Below are positions 1-7,588 of a stretch of 11,363 nucleotides of DNA, piece by piece. Source of the DNA: Candidatus Cloacimonadota bacterium (GTDB lineage Bacteria > Cloacimonadota > Cloacimonadia > Cloacimonadales > TCS61); assembly GCA_016931665.1 (NCBI GenBank), contig JAFGEH010000211.1, positions 1 through 11,363 on the forward strand. The letters run 5' to 3'. The position numbers were made by a program, and so were the translations under genes. The notes under the pieces were generated by a model. It did no database searches. It saw only the letters and a program-made list of their open reading frames with translations, and was not told the origin of the DNA. The number at the start of each line of letters is the position of its first letter. The stretch's first letter is position 1.

Positions 1-52
1 AGCGCCGATGGTACTGCACTGGCAACGGTGTGGAAGAGTAGGCCGCCGCCTT
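1..52 (+). rRNA. rrf: 5S ribosomal RNA, 3' end (partial)
   Basis: The first ~52 bases match the conserved 3' half of bacterial 5S rRNA. They contain AGCGCCGATGGTACTGC, then the helix IV/V strand with GGCAACGGTGTGG, then GAGAGTAGG-like GAAGAGTAGG, and end in a GC-rich strand (GGCCGCCGCC) that would pair with the missing 5' end. The 5' half and the rest of the rRNA operon lie outside the window. The exact 3' end is estimated from family alignment memory and could be off by a few bases. Confidence 0.9.
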
Positions 53-74
53 CTACCTGACTCTAACGGGCTTG

Positions 75-103
75 TTGATATTAATAACCTTATTAAGTAT
101 TTT
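75..103 (+). promoter_or_regulatory. Candidate ligA promoter with a palindromic spacer
   Basis: TTGATA (75-80), a 17-nt spacer and TATTTT (98-103) resemble sigma70 -35 and -10 elements at ideal spacing. The spacer contains the perfect inverted repeat TTAATAA-CC-TTATTAA (81-96). That could be an operator, or an AT-only weak hairpin that helps end rRNA transcription, since it is followed by GTATTTT. AT-rich sequence gives such matches by chance, so the call is tentative. Confidence 0.3.
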
Positions 104-215
104 CAATTTATTGTCATCCATTTCCAATTATAATCTGACTCCGACTTACTCAGAACTGTCTCTGTTTTTGTTTGCCAAAAATATCAATCCCTGAAATCTT
201 TACCGGGCAGTATTC

Positions 216-224
216 GGAGGGAGG
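216..224 (+). promoter_or_regulatory. Tandem ribosome binding site of ligA
   Basis: GGAGGGAGG holds two overlapping GGAGG cores (216-220 and 220-224). The second ends 5 nt before the TTG at 230. This site decides the start, because no in-frame ATG occurs until residue 75, which is already well inside the conserved adenylation domain. Confidence 0.8.
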
Positions 225-229
225 AATAT

Positions 230-2224
230 TTGAGAGAACTCTCAGTTAAACAGGAAATAGAGGACCTGAGAAAAAAGATAATACATCATAATAAATTATA
301 TTATGAAAAGACTCAACCGGAAATATCTGATTACGAGTATGATCTCCTGCTTCAGAGACTGAAAGAACTGGAAGATTTATATCCAGAATATAGAATCCAG
401 GATTCACCTACAATAAAAATTGGTTCGGATCTGCTGGCAGAAACAAAGATTATGCCCCACAGGGTCAGGATGTACAGTTTGGATAACGCTTATTCTCTGA
501 AAGAGGTTGAAGATTTCTATGCGAGAATCACGGAAAATGCCGGATTCTTTCCCGAAGTATCCCTGGAATTGAAAATTGATGGCTTCAGTATCAATCTCTT
601 CTACAATCAGGGAGTATTACAATATGCCACTACCCGGGGAGACGGCAATGAAGGTGAAGTTGTTACCGATAATGTCATGACGGTAAGATCCATACCAAAA
701 CGCATCAATTACCAGCAGGAAATTGAAGTGCGCGGCGAGATCTATCTACCCGTTGGTGAATTCAAACGAATAAACCGGGAAAGGGAATCACAGGGAGAAA
801 AGCTCTTCGCTAATCCGCGCAATGCAGCAGCAGGAACGATCAAGATCAAGGACAAGGCTATAGTTGCCGGTCGGAAATTAGAATCGTCTATTTATGCTAC
901 AGGTTATTTTACTTCCACTGAAATTAACACACAGAAGAAATTGTTTAGGTTCCTGCAGGATCTGGGTTTTCACACCAGCAGCCATACCGCTTTTGCTACC
1001 GGTATCGCGGAAATCAGAGAATTTTGTCAGAGATGGGAAAAAGCCCGAGCGGAACTGGATTATGAGATCGATGGGATTGTAATAAAAATCAACGATTTCA
1101 AACTCAGAGAAAAATTAGGATTTACCTCAAAATTCCCGAAATGGGCAATTGCTTATAAATTCAAAGCCGATGAAGCAATTACCAGGTTGTTGGCTATTAA
1201 ATTCCAGGTTGGCAGAACCGGAGCCGTAACCCCCGTTGCTGATCTCGAACCCGTCCAGCTTTCCGGCACCACTGTATCTCATGCCACCCTGCACAACGCC
1301 GATGAGATTAAAAGACTGGGTATTATGATCGGAGATTATGTAACAATCATCAAATCAGGAGAAATCATACCGAAAATCCTCTATGTAAACCGGGAAATAA
1401 GGCCGGAAAATACTCTTCCTGTTGAATTCCCGGAAAATTGTCCGGTTTGCGGATCACAACTGCAAAAAGAAGAAGAAGGTGCCATCTATTATTGCAATAA
1501 TATCAACTGTCCTGCGCAGATTCAGCGCCGGCTGGAACATTTTGCTTCCCGGGATGCCATGGATATCGAAGGCCTGGGTGAAGCTTTGATCGAGAAGTTG
1601 CTGGCCGAAGGCATGGTCAGTAAAATTGAAGATCTTTATAATCTGGATTACGAGAAAATCAGGAATTTTGTCAGGCAGGCAGACAAATCTGTGGAAAATC
1701 TGCGCTCAGCTATTGAAAAATCCAAACAACAGAAATTTCATAAGGTCTTGTTTGGATTGGGGATCCGCTATGTAGGCGCGAAAACTTCCCAGATTCTCAG
1801 TCAGCATTTCAAAAATATTGAAAAGCTCATTTCTGCTTCTTATGAAGATTTTCTGGAGATTAATGAAATCGGTTCCAAGATTGCTGCTTCTCTGATAGAT
1901 TTTTTTAAAAATCCTGAAAGTATCCGGACTATACAAAGACTGCAGGAGGCAGGAGTAAATTTCCAGGCTGAGAAAATTTCTGAACAGGAAACACTGAAAG
2001 GTAAAAATTTTCTGATTACCGGTACCCTTAGCAACTACAGCCGAAGGCAGATTGAGGAAAAAATTCTGTCCCTGGGCGGTAATATCCTTTCCAGTGTAAG
2101 CAAAAATCTGGATTTCCTTATGGTTGGCGAGAATCCGGGTTCAAAGCTACAAAAAGCTCAGGCAATTGAATCCATCCGGATCATCAATGAACAGGATTTT
2201 GAAGATCTGATACAGGCCCGATAA
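230..2224 (+). CDS. ligA: NAD-dependent DNA ligase LigA
   Basis: LigA seals nicks in duplex DNA using NAD+, acting in Okazaki-fragment joining and repair in the cytoplasm. The 664 residues match the usual length of about 670. Domains in order: the NMN-binding Ia region (about 1-70, with YY and DYEYD); the adenylation domain with KIDG and its AMP-accepting lysine K115; motif EVRGEI near 167 and DGIVIK near 281; the OB fold (about 315-400); a four-cysteine zinc finger (C404, C407, C422, C427); helix-hairpin-helix repeats (about 440-580); and a C-terminal BRCT domain (about 588-664, with GKNFLITGTL). All key residues are present. Translation starts at TTG behind a very strong ribosome binding site, and the resulting N-terminus aligns with known LigA. 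lptF begins 4 nt downstream, suggesting co-transcription. Confidence 0.97.
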   Translation: MRELSVKQEIEDLRKKIIHHNKLYYEKTQPEISDYEYDLLLQRLKELEDLYPEYRIQDSPTIKIGSDLLAETKIMPHRVRMYSLDNAYSLKEVEDFYARITENAGFFPEVSLELKIDGFSINLFYNQGVLQYATTRGDGNEGEVVTDNVMTVRSIPKRINYQQEIEVRGEIYLPVGEFKRINRERESQGEKLFANPRNAAAGTIKIKDKAIVAGRKLESSIYATGYFTSTEINTQKKLFRFLQDLGFHTSSHTAFATGIAEIREFCQRWEKARAELDYEIDGIVIKINDFKLREKLGFTSKFPKWAIAYKFKADEAITRLLAIKFQVGRTGAVTPVADLEPVQLSGTTVSHATLHNADEIKRLGIMIGDYVTIIKSGEIIPKILYVNREIRPENTLPVEFPENCPVCGSQLQKEEEGAIYYCNNINCPAQIQRRLEHFASRDAMDIEGLGEALIEKLLAEGMVSKIEDLYNLDYEKIRNFVRQADKSVENLRSAIEKSKQQKFHKVLFGLGIRYVGAKTSQILSQHFKNIEKLISASYEDFLEINEIGSKIAASLIDFFKNPESIRTIQRLQEAGVNFQAEKISEQETLKGKNFLITGTLSNYSRRQIEEKILSLGGNILSSVSKNLDFLMVGENPGSKLQKAQAIESIRIINEQDFEDLIQAR

Positions 2225-2228
2225 AATC

Positions 2229-3557
2229 ATGAAAATTCTGGAAAGATATATCCTGAGGGAAAATATTAAACCTTTCCTGGTCGCTCTGGTGGTAACGACT
2301 TTCGTTATGTTGCTCGATAAAATTCTCGATCTGCTCAACCTGATAATTGTGAAAAAGCTCGATTTGGGAATGATCCTCTCGATTTTTGGATTAAGCCTGC
2401 CCTTTATGCTGGCCCTCACTGTGCCCATGGCAATTCTGCTGGCCAGTATCATGTCCTTCGGCAGATTATCCGTAGATAATGAGCTGGTTGCCTTCAAAGC
2501 CTGCGGGATTAATGTATTCAGGCTGATGAGGCTGACAGTGATCGCAGCAATCTTAATCTCTGCATTTATGATCTATTTCAACAACAATATCCTGCCAGAT
2601 ACGAATCATCAATTAAAAAACCTGATGATCAAAGCCAATTACCGCCGACCGGTTACTGCCATCGAGCCTGGAACCTTCACTACCATGAAAAACTACACAA
2701 TCTTTGCCCGGGAAAGGATCGGTGAGGAACTGTTTGGGTTGATAATATATGATCTGGAATCCTCGAAATTTCCCCGGCACATTACGGCTGCCCGGGGGCA
2801 GATCATTCTTTCCAATGGCGGCAACAGCCTCACTGCAATACTCTATGATGGGCAAAGACACGAAAGAGATGCCGTAGAACCTCAGAAATATCAATTGATA
2901 GATTTTGAAAAGTTCATACTGAATTTACCTGATCTTGGTTATCAGCTGAATGAAGAGGGGACAGATTTCCGCAGTGACCGGGAGCTGAGTTCACAGGCAA
3001 TGCAGGAGATCATTCAGCAGCGAAGGACTGAAATAATCCGGGTAGAGAATGAGTTAATGGAATTACAATCTCAGCTTGCCATCCTGCAGGCAGATACACT
3101 GGTTACCGACAGGGAATCAGTTGCCCGTATTCAGAATAATAAACGGGAGATCAGAAGGGTTGCCAATGCAGTTAATGTGAAAAAAGACCAGTTACAAAGG
3201 CTGGCAGGAGAAATAAATAAATACCAGGTCGAGATCCATAAGAAATATGCCATAGCAGTTGCCTGTCTGATCTTCGTTCTGATCGGAGCTCCGGTGGGAA
3301 TGATGACGCGTACCAGTAGTGTGGGTATGGCCTTCTCGGTTAGTTCAATAGTCTTTCTGATCTATTACGGAACACTGACCCTGGGAGAAGAATTGGCCGA
3401 CAGGGGCACGATCTCTCCTTTCCTGGCTATGTGGATTGCCAATATGATATTCGCAGTGATCGGTATTTACCTGGTTATCCTGTCGGTGAAAGAAATGAAA
3501 TTCATCAACCTTAAGGGATTATTTAATAAAATGTCGCGGTGGTTGAAACTGAAATGA
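2229..3557 (+). CDS. lptF: LPS export ABC transporter permease LptF
   Basis: This is a permease of the LptF/LptG (YjgP/YjgQ) family, one half of the inner-membrane LptB2FG complex that extracts lipopolysaccharide toward the outer membrane. The typical N-terminus KILERYILRE is followed by three membrane segments (about 16-39, 51-77 and 100-122). Then comes a periplasmic beta-rich domain (about 125-245) and three more membrane segments (about 340-357, 364-386 and 396-420). Residues about 250-336 form a charged, Gln/Glu/Arg-rich stretch that looks like a coiled coil inserted just before membrane segment 4. This makes the protein 442 residues, longer than the roughly 360-residue E. coli type. It starts 4 nt after ligA with no clear ribosome binding site, so translation is probably coupled. 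The choice of LptF over LptG rests on gene order and is less certain than the family. Confidence 0.88.
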   Translation: MKILERYILRENIKPFLVALVVTTFVMLLDKILDLLNLIIVKKLDLGMILSIFGLSLPFMLALTVPMAILLASIMSFGRLSVDNELVAFKACGINVFRLMRLTVIAAILISAFMIYFNNNILPDTNHQLKNLMIKANYRRPVTAIEPGTFTTMKNYTIFARERIGEELFGLIIYDLESSKFPRHITAARGQIILSNGGNSLTAILYDGQRHERDAVEPQKYQLIDFEKFILNLPDLGYQLNEEGTDFRSDRELSSQAMQEIIQQRRTEIIRVENELMELQSQLAILQADTLVTDRESVARIQNNKREIRRVANAVNVKKDQLQRLAGEINKYQVEIHKKYAIAVACLIFVLIGAPVGMMTRTSSVGMAFSVSSIVFLIYYGTLTLGEELADRGTISPFLAMWIANMIFAVIGIYLVILSVKEMKFINLKGLFNKMSRWLKLK

Positions 3558-4642
3558 GAATATTGGACAAATATATTCTGAGAGAGTATATAAAAACTCT
3601 GCTCATCATTCTGATGGCTTTTTCGATAATGATGATTGTGGTGGAAGTATCCGACCGTATGCCTTCGCTCATTCGACGTGGCGCTGCCATGCCGGACATG
3701 ATCAGTTATTTTCTGCTGAGATTACCTTACCTTTTCCTCCTGACTTCACCAATTGTGGTACTTTTAACAGGCCTTTTCCTGATGAATAATCTTTCCCGCT
3801 ATAATGAATCGATCGCGATCAGAGGAGCCGGCATCAGTATTTTGAGGATGGTAACTCCGCTGTTCTGGCTGGGATTGCTGATCAGCATAATTGTAATGGC
3901 TTTAGGTGAATTCGTCCTGCCTGTGACCGAGGAATACAGGCAATATGTTTATGCTGAGAAGATCAAACTGCAGAAGCTGGAAGATAAGAAAATGAGGTCA
4001 CAGATCTACTATCTGGGGAAAGATAATCACCTCTATTATATCGGATTTTTCGATGGGTACCGCAATACTCTCAAGACCATTGATATCACTCATTTCGATC
4101 CGGATAACGGAATGATCCTGAAAAAGATCACCGCAGTCAGTGCTGTCTGGGAAGATGAAGGCTGGAATCTGCAGAACTGTTATATCAGGACTTTTCAGGA
4201 TAATAAACTAAGTTCGATCATTTATTACCCGTCCACCATCATGGCAGAAGTTGATGTAACGCCACAGGATTTCATCATCAGTGCTAAAAAGCCACTATCC
4301 ATGAATTTCTTCGAATTGAAGAATTATATCAACCGACTGCAAAAGATAGGCGAGGATGTTGAGAAGGAGCTGGTCGATCTGAACATGAAAATCAGTTTTC
4401 CTTTTGCCAATCTGATTATTCTGTTATTCAGTGTACCCCTGATCTCTGCGTCTAATCGCAGCCGGGGGCGGGGTTTAATGTTCGGGCTGGGGTTGCTGGT
4501 GTGTTTCCTTTATCTATCAACTTTGAGGATCAGCCAGAGCCTGGGCTACAATGGCATCCTGTCGCCTGTCATGGCTGCCTGGCTACCGAATATATTATTC
4601 CTGGCGATCGGGTGTTATTTCGTGATCAAAGCTGAGATTTGA
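3554..4642 (+). CDS. lptG: LPS export ABC transporter permease LptG
   Basis: This is the second LptF/LptG-family permease and the likely partner of the upstream gene in LptB2FG. It has 362 residues, a normal family length. Membrane segments lie at about 12-31, 50-77, 97-119, 280-298, 306-324 and 336-358, with a periplasmic beta-jellyroll region at about 125-265. The start was set at the ATG at 3554, which overlaps the lptF stop as ATGA. It gives the N-terminus MRILDKYILREYIKTLL, closely parallel to MKILERYILRENIKPFL of the neighbour. A GTG 15 nt upstream would add five non-conserved residues and has no better ribosome binding site. Unlike the neighbour, this copy lacks the long coiled-coil insertion. 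LptB and the other Lpt genes are not in the window. Confidence 0.88.
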   Translation: MRILDKYILREYIKTLLIILMAFSIMMIVVEVSDRMPSLIRRGAAMPDMISYFLLRLPYLFLLTSPIVVLLTGLFLMNNLSRYNESIAIRGAGISILRMVTPLFWLGLLISIIVMALGEFVLPVTEEYRQYVYAEKIKLQKLEDKKMRSQIYYLGKDNHLYYIGFFDGYRNTLKTIDITHFDPDNGMILKKITAVSAVWEDEGWNLQNCYIRTFQDNKLSSIIYYPSTIMAEVDVTPQDFIISAKKPLSMNFFELKNYINRLQKIGEDVEKELVDLNMKISFPFANLIILLFSVPLISASNRSRGRGLMFGLGLLVCFLYLSTLRISQSLGYNGILSPVMAAWLPNILFLAIGCYFVIKAEI

Positions 4643-4667
4643 GTCAATTCCCGCTAATATTCCTATT
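4643..4667. other. Short gap between convergent genes
   Basis: Only 25 nt separate the lptG stop from the stop of the secreted-protein gene on the other strand. No hairpin with a T-tract is visible on either strand, so the site where the two converging transcripts end is unclear. Confidence 0.5.
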
Positions 4668-7532
4668 TTATTTGAGCAGAACCATCTTCCGGGTATCGCT
4701 GAACTCACCTGAATTCAACCGGTAAAAGTATAACCCGCTGGGAACCTCCTGTCCGTTCTCGTCCCTTCCGTTCCAGAAGATGGAATTCAGGGAATTACTG
4801 GAGGTTGTATCGAGCCGGTAAGTCCGTATAAGTTCGCCTTTCAAATTAAAGATTTTAAGTTCCGCCTGTTGGCAGCCCTGATTCAGACTGAATCTGATCT
4901 CCGTGGCAGGATTGAACGGATTGGGGTAGTTTCCCAGCAGCAGATTGCCCGGGGGTATTACAGGTGGATCAGCGCCAGTGGACAAAGTTGTAAAGGTCCA
5001 GATGGGTCCGGGTGTTTCATCGGAAACGTTACGGCAGACAACCTGCCAGAAATACTGCGTATTTTCTTCCAGTGTATTCAGTTCATAAAACTCAACGGCA
5101 GCAGCGTTTTCTAATAGTAATGTTTCCGGAGGATTAACCGTATCGAAAAACAGGTCTATGGAAGATGTTCCTTCTCCATTGCTCCATTGCAGGTCTGTGT
5201 TGAGGTCAACGCCAGTAGCCTGATCTTCCGGTTGTGGAGAGGACGGAGTACCGGGGGGAGCAAGAGGTCCGGGATTCAATTCTCCGGGAGATCCGAGATC
5301 GCCATCCCCGAAAGGCCAGTAGGCTGTATACCAGTACATACCGTCATCATTAGCCAGATGATCAAAGAAAGCCGGGATGAGTTCCATCGAGGCTCCGGCG
5401 GGATCGGGGAAGGTGGCGCCGTCGTCGTAGGCAACGGCATCAATCACGGTTTCGCCGTCTATCCAGCAGATCAGGATTTCATCTACTCCATTGGCCAGGG
5501 TGATGCCGGAGTATTCATAATCAACTGCCACGCCGCCATTGGTGGTCGGATTAGAATTGATGCCCAGAACCAGATAGGAGCCGGGGTAGATAAACAGGTC
5601 ACCGCCATTATCTATCAGGTGCTGATCGGTATCGATATCTTTGATGTACCAGCCAATCAGGTTATAGGTATTGCTGGAAATATTGTAAATCTCAAACCAT
5701 TCCCCTTCGTTATCAGAAACCGCCTGAGGATTCTGCATGATCTCCGTGATGATGATATCTCCAACTTCTGGTTGCTGAACTCCGGCCACAATACTGAAAT
5801 AATTGTCACTGACATCAAAAGGCTCCCCATCGGCAGTATCTGAGATCCTGATCGAGTAGTCACTGGCCAGAGAAAAATCTTCCGGAATTACCCAGCTCCA
5901 GACGCCGTCATCTTCGGTTTCTGTGACCAGTTCGGCCGGATTTTCTCCTGCCTGCAGGATCTCTATGCGTATCTGACCGGTGAAATTCACCGACGTCCAC
6001 TGGATCTGCTGTTGAGTACCCTGATGCCAGGATTCGCCGCCATTGGGCGAAATTACAGTGATAATCTCATCCGGTGCAGCAGGCTCAAAATCACTCAGGA
6101 ACCGGCTGGTCAGGTAGTCGCCATCTACCCGGGAATTGGGGATAGCGGTGAGGTTGACCGGATAGGTGGGTATGGGAGTACCGATGTAATCCACATCATA
6201 GAAAGTAGTACGGAAATCAGCTTCGTTGCGGCTGGGATCGGTGATGGTATAAACAATTCCATTACCGAAATTGCCGGTGGACTGGAAAGTGACATCCAGC
6301 ACCGTGATCAATTCCGATTCATATTCTTCGAAATTGGCATTGAATTGAGCCAGGGAGATGATTTCAGGAATGATCTCATTGCCGGTAGAATTGATAATCC
6401 CGGCGTCAAGGCTGGGATTGAACTGAATCAATCCTCCGTATTCTGTTAATGTGCCAGTCAAGTTGATTATCCCGTCTCCCAGTTCATAGGTTGTTTGAAT
6501 CACTCCGGCCAGATCGTCAATCAGGATCCCGGCTGTCTCATCCTGAATGATTTTCTGATGCCGCCAGTCCTGCTGGAAGGTGAGTACAGCTTCGCCGGTC
6601 AGGCGGTAGAGAGTCCCGTCCTGATTGCCGGCCCGCAGCTCGGCAACAGTAGCCACATCAATTACAGTTGCCGGCTCCACGATACTGAAGGGGGCATCAC
6701 TATCGTCCCAGGGCTCATTGCCGGCGGCGTTGCTGACGATGATAACATACCAGTCGCTCACTGGCTGGCCGGCAGGAATATTCCAGGGCCAGCTACCGGT
6801 ATTGGGTGCGGAGGCGATTAAAATTTCTCTCGAACGGTCAACAGTTTCCAGTTCGATTTTGACATTATCGGTGAAATTAAGTGAAGCCCAGGTTATGTTA
6901 TGGGTAGAACCCTGCTCCCAGATCTCGCCGCCATTGGGACTGGTAACGATAATGGTAGGGTCGGGGCTGCCACCGATCACCTGGTTTGCATTCAGAGCAC
7001 CCATTGTGTTGGTAAGAGGCCCTTCCCAGACGAAATCCGCATACTGCGAACCAGTACCGTAGAGCTGGAGAGAATGGCCGACTTCACCGGGTTCAATTAC
7101 ACCGATGTCAATAGATTCAACTCCTGCTGCCGGACCATCCGCTGCGACCAGGGTCCCTTCATAGCTCAGAAACTGTCCGGCAACCATAGTTCCCTGATAC
7201 ACCAGGCACATACCGTCTGCACCGGAATCTCCGCCATTCTGAATACCATTCACGGGATAAATAAAATAGTAGAATGAAAAATTATCGATTGTCTGACCGG
7301 CTGTGAACTGGTCGAGACTTTTGGTATCATATACAATCCCACCATTACCATTATAAAGAATAATGGAGAAATCTGCCAGATCATAATTTCCGGGATTTTC
7401 CAGGATTATCTCCAGGAATTCATCCTGATCGGTTCCGAAGTTATCATAATGGATCTCGTTGAACCAGATATTCTGGGCATTGAGAGCGGATAAAAAGATA
7501 ATTACCAGTACTAGAAGCATATTCCTCTTCAT
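4668..7532 (-). CDS. Secreted multidomain lamin-tail protein with C-terminal sorting domain
   Basis: This is a predicted extracellular or surface protein of 954 residues; its activity is unknown. A signal peptide (about 1-19) ends at LNA|Q. The modules, in order, are: a lamin-tail-like domain (21-185: NEIHYDNFGTDQDEFLEI, PVNGIQNGG, FLSYEG); a beta-sandwich with SPNGGE...W (194-285); an OB-like, DUF5689/YhcR-type region (290-480, with KIIQDETAGILI); a second SPNGGE beta-sandwich (489-583); a second lamin-tail domain (588-755: IIITEIMQNP, GEWFEIYN); a fibronectin type III-like domain (759-850); and a FlgD-like sorting domain (865-954: NYPNPFNPAT, SGLYFYRLNSG, RKMVLLK). The tail is the kind used for type IX secretion in Bacteroidetes and relatives. 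No nuclease, protease or glycosidase motif was found. The ATG has a GGAGGA ribosome binding site 4 nt upstream. It lies 49 nt downstream of the DUF6765 gene and may share its transcript. Confidence 0.85.
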   Translation of the reverse strand: MKRNMLLVLVIIFLSALNAQNIWFNEIHYDNFGTDQDEFLEIILENPGNYDLADFSIILYNGNGGIVYDTKSLDQFTAGQTIDNFSFYYFIYPVNGIQNGGDSGADGMCLVYQGTMVAGQFLSYEGTLVAADGPAAGVESIDIGVIEPGEVGHSLQLYGTGSQYADFVWEGPLTNTMGALNANQVIGGSPDPTIIVTSPNGGEIWEQGSTHNITWASLNFTDNVKIELETVDRSREILIASAPNTGSWPWNIPAGQPVSDWYVIIVSNAAGNEPWDDSDAPFSIVEPATVIDVATVAELRAGNQDGTLYRLTGEAVLTFQQDWRHQKIIQDETAGILIDDLAGVIQTTYELGDGIINLTGTLTEYGGLIQFNPSLDAGIINSTGNEIIPEIISLAQFNANFEEYESELITVLDVTFQSTGNFGNGIVYTITDPSRNEADFRTTFYDVDYIGTPIPTYPVNLTAIPNSRVDGDYLTSRFLSDFEPAAPDEIITVISPNGGESWHQGTQQQIQWTSVNFTGQIRIEILQAGENPAELVTETEDDGVWSWVIPEDFSLASDYSIRISDTADGEPFDVSDNYFSIVAGVQQPEVGDIIITEIMQNPQAVSDNEGEWFEIYNISSNTYNLIGWYIKDIDTDQHLIDNGGDLFIYPGSYLVLGINSNPTTNGGVAVDYEYSGITLANGVDEILICWIDGETVIDAVAYDDGATFPDPAGASMELIPAFFDHLANDDGMYWYTAYWPFGDGDLGSPGELNPGPLAPPGTPSSPQPEDQATGVDLNTDLQWSNGEGTSSIDLFFDTVNPPETLLLENAAAVEFYELNTLEENTQYFWQVVCRNVSDETPGPIWTFTTLSTGADPPVIPPGNLLLGNYPNPFNPATEIRFSLNQGCQQAELKIFNLKGELIRTYRLDTTSSNSLNSIFWNGRDENGQEVPSGLYFYRLNSGEFSDTRKMVLLK

Positions 7533-7536
7533 GGGT

Positions 7537-7542
7537 TCCTCC
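7537..7542 (-). promoter_or_regulatory. Ribosome binding site of the secreted-protein gene
   Basis: On the minus strand GGAGGA precedes the ATG by 4 nt. This near-ideal site supports the chosen start, which also yields a clean signal peptide. Confidence 0.75.
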
Positions 7543-7570
7543 GTTCAATATAATTTGCGAAAATCTGCAG

Positions 7571-7588
7571 TTGGTAAAGATCTACCAA
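7571..7588 (-). other. Hairpin over the DUF6765 stop codon
   Basis: TTGGTA and TACCAA form perfect 6-bp arms around a 6-nt loop. The TAG stop of the upstream gene (7582-7584) lies inside the structure. No T-tract follows in the direction of transcription, so a simple intrinsic terminator is unlikely. It may be an RNA-stabilising or processing hairpin in a joint transcript, or a chance dyad. Confidence 0.35.

Larger units (their letters stand above)
53..229 (+). other. Spacer between 5S rRNA and ligA
   Basis: This 177-nt AT-rich spacer has no convincing gene. It holds a candidate promoter with a dyad in its spacer (75-103), a perfect TATAAT hexamer at 129-134 without a good -35 partner, and the tandem ribosome binding site of ligA. 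No strong GC-rich hairpin followed by a T-tract is visible after the 5S gene, so an intrinsic rRNA terminator is not obvious. Short mutually exclusive complementary segments (TCTGA 134-138 with TCAGA 150-154, and CAGA 151-154 with TCTG 161-164 before a TTTTTGTTT run) are too short to call. Confidence 0.5.

Noticed and set aside
134..173. Attenuator-like alternative hairpins before ligA (TCTGA/TCAGA against CAGA/TCTG, then a T-rich run)
   Set aside because: The stems are only 4-5 bp, too weak to support a riboswitch or attenuator without conservation data.
3539..3553. GTG start for lptG 15 nt upstream of the ATG
   Set aside because: The ATG at 3554 overlaps the lptF stop as ATGA and gives an N-terminus parallel to the neighbouring paralogue. 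The extra five residues are not family-like.
4643..4667. Bidirectional terminator between the convergent genes
   Set aside because: The 25-nt gap shows no inverted repeat with flanking A/T tracts.
5187..5843. Long open frame on the plus strand opposite the secreted-protein gene
   Set aside because: It lies wholly antisense to a gene with a clear signal peptide, domains and sorting tail. Its translation shows no recognisable domain, so it is a coding shadow.
6495..7277. Several overlapping plus-strand frames opposite the N-terminal half of the secreted-protein gene
   Set aside because: They overlap each other in different frames, lack ribosome binding sites and match no family, as expected for shadows of a long coding gene.
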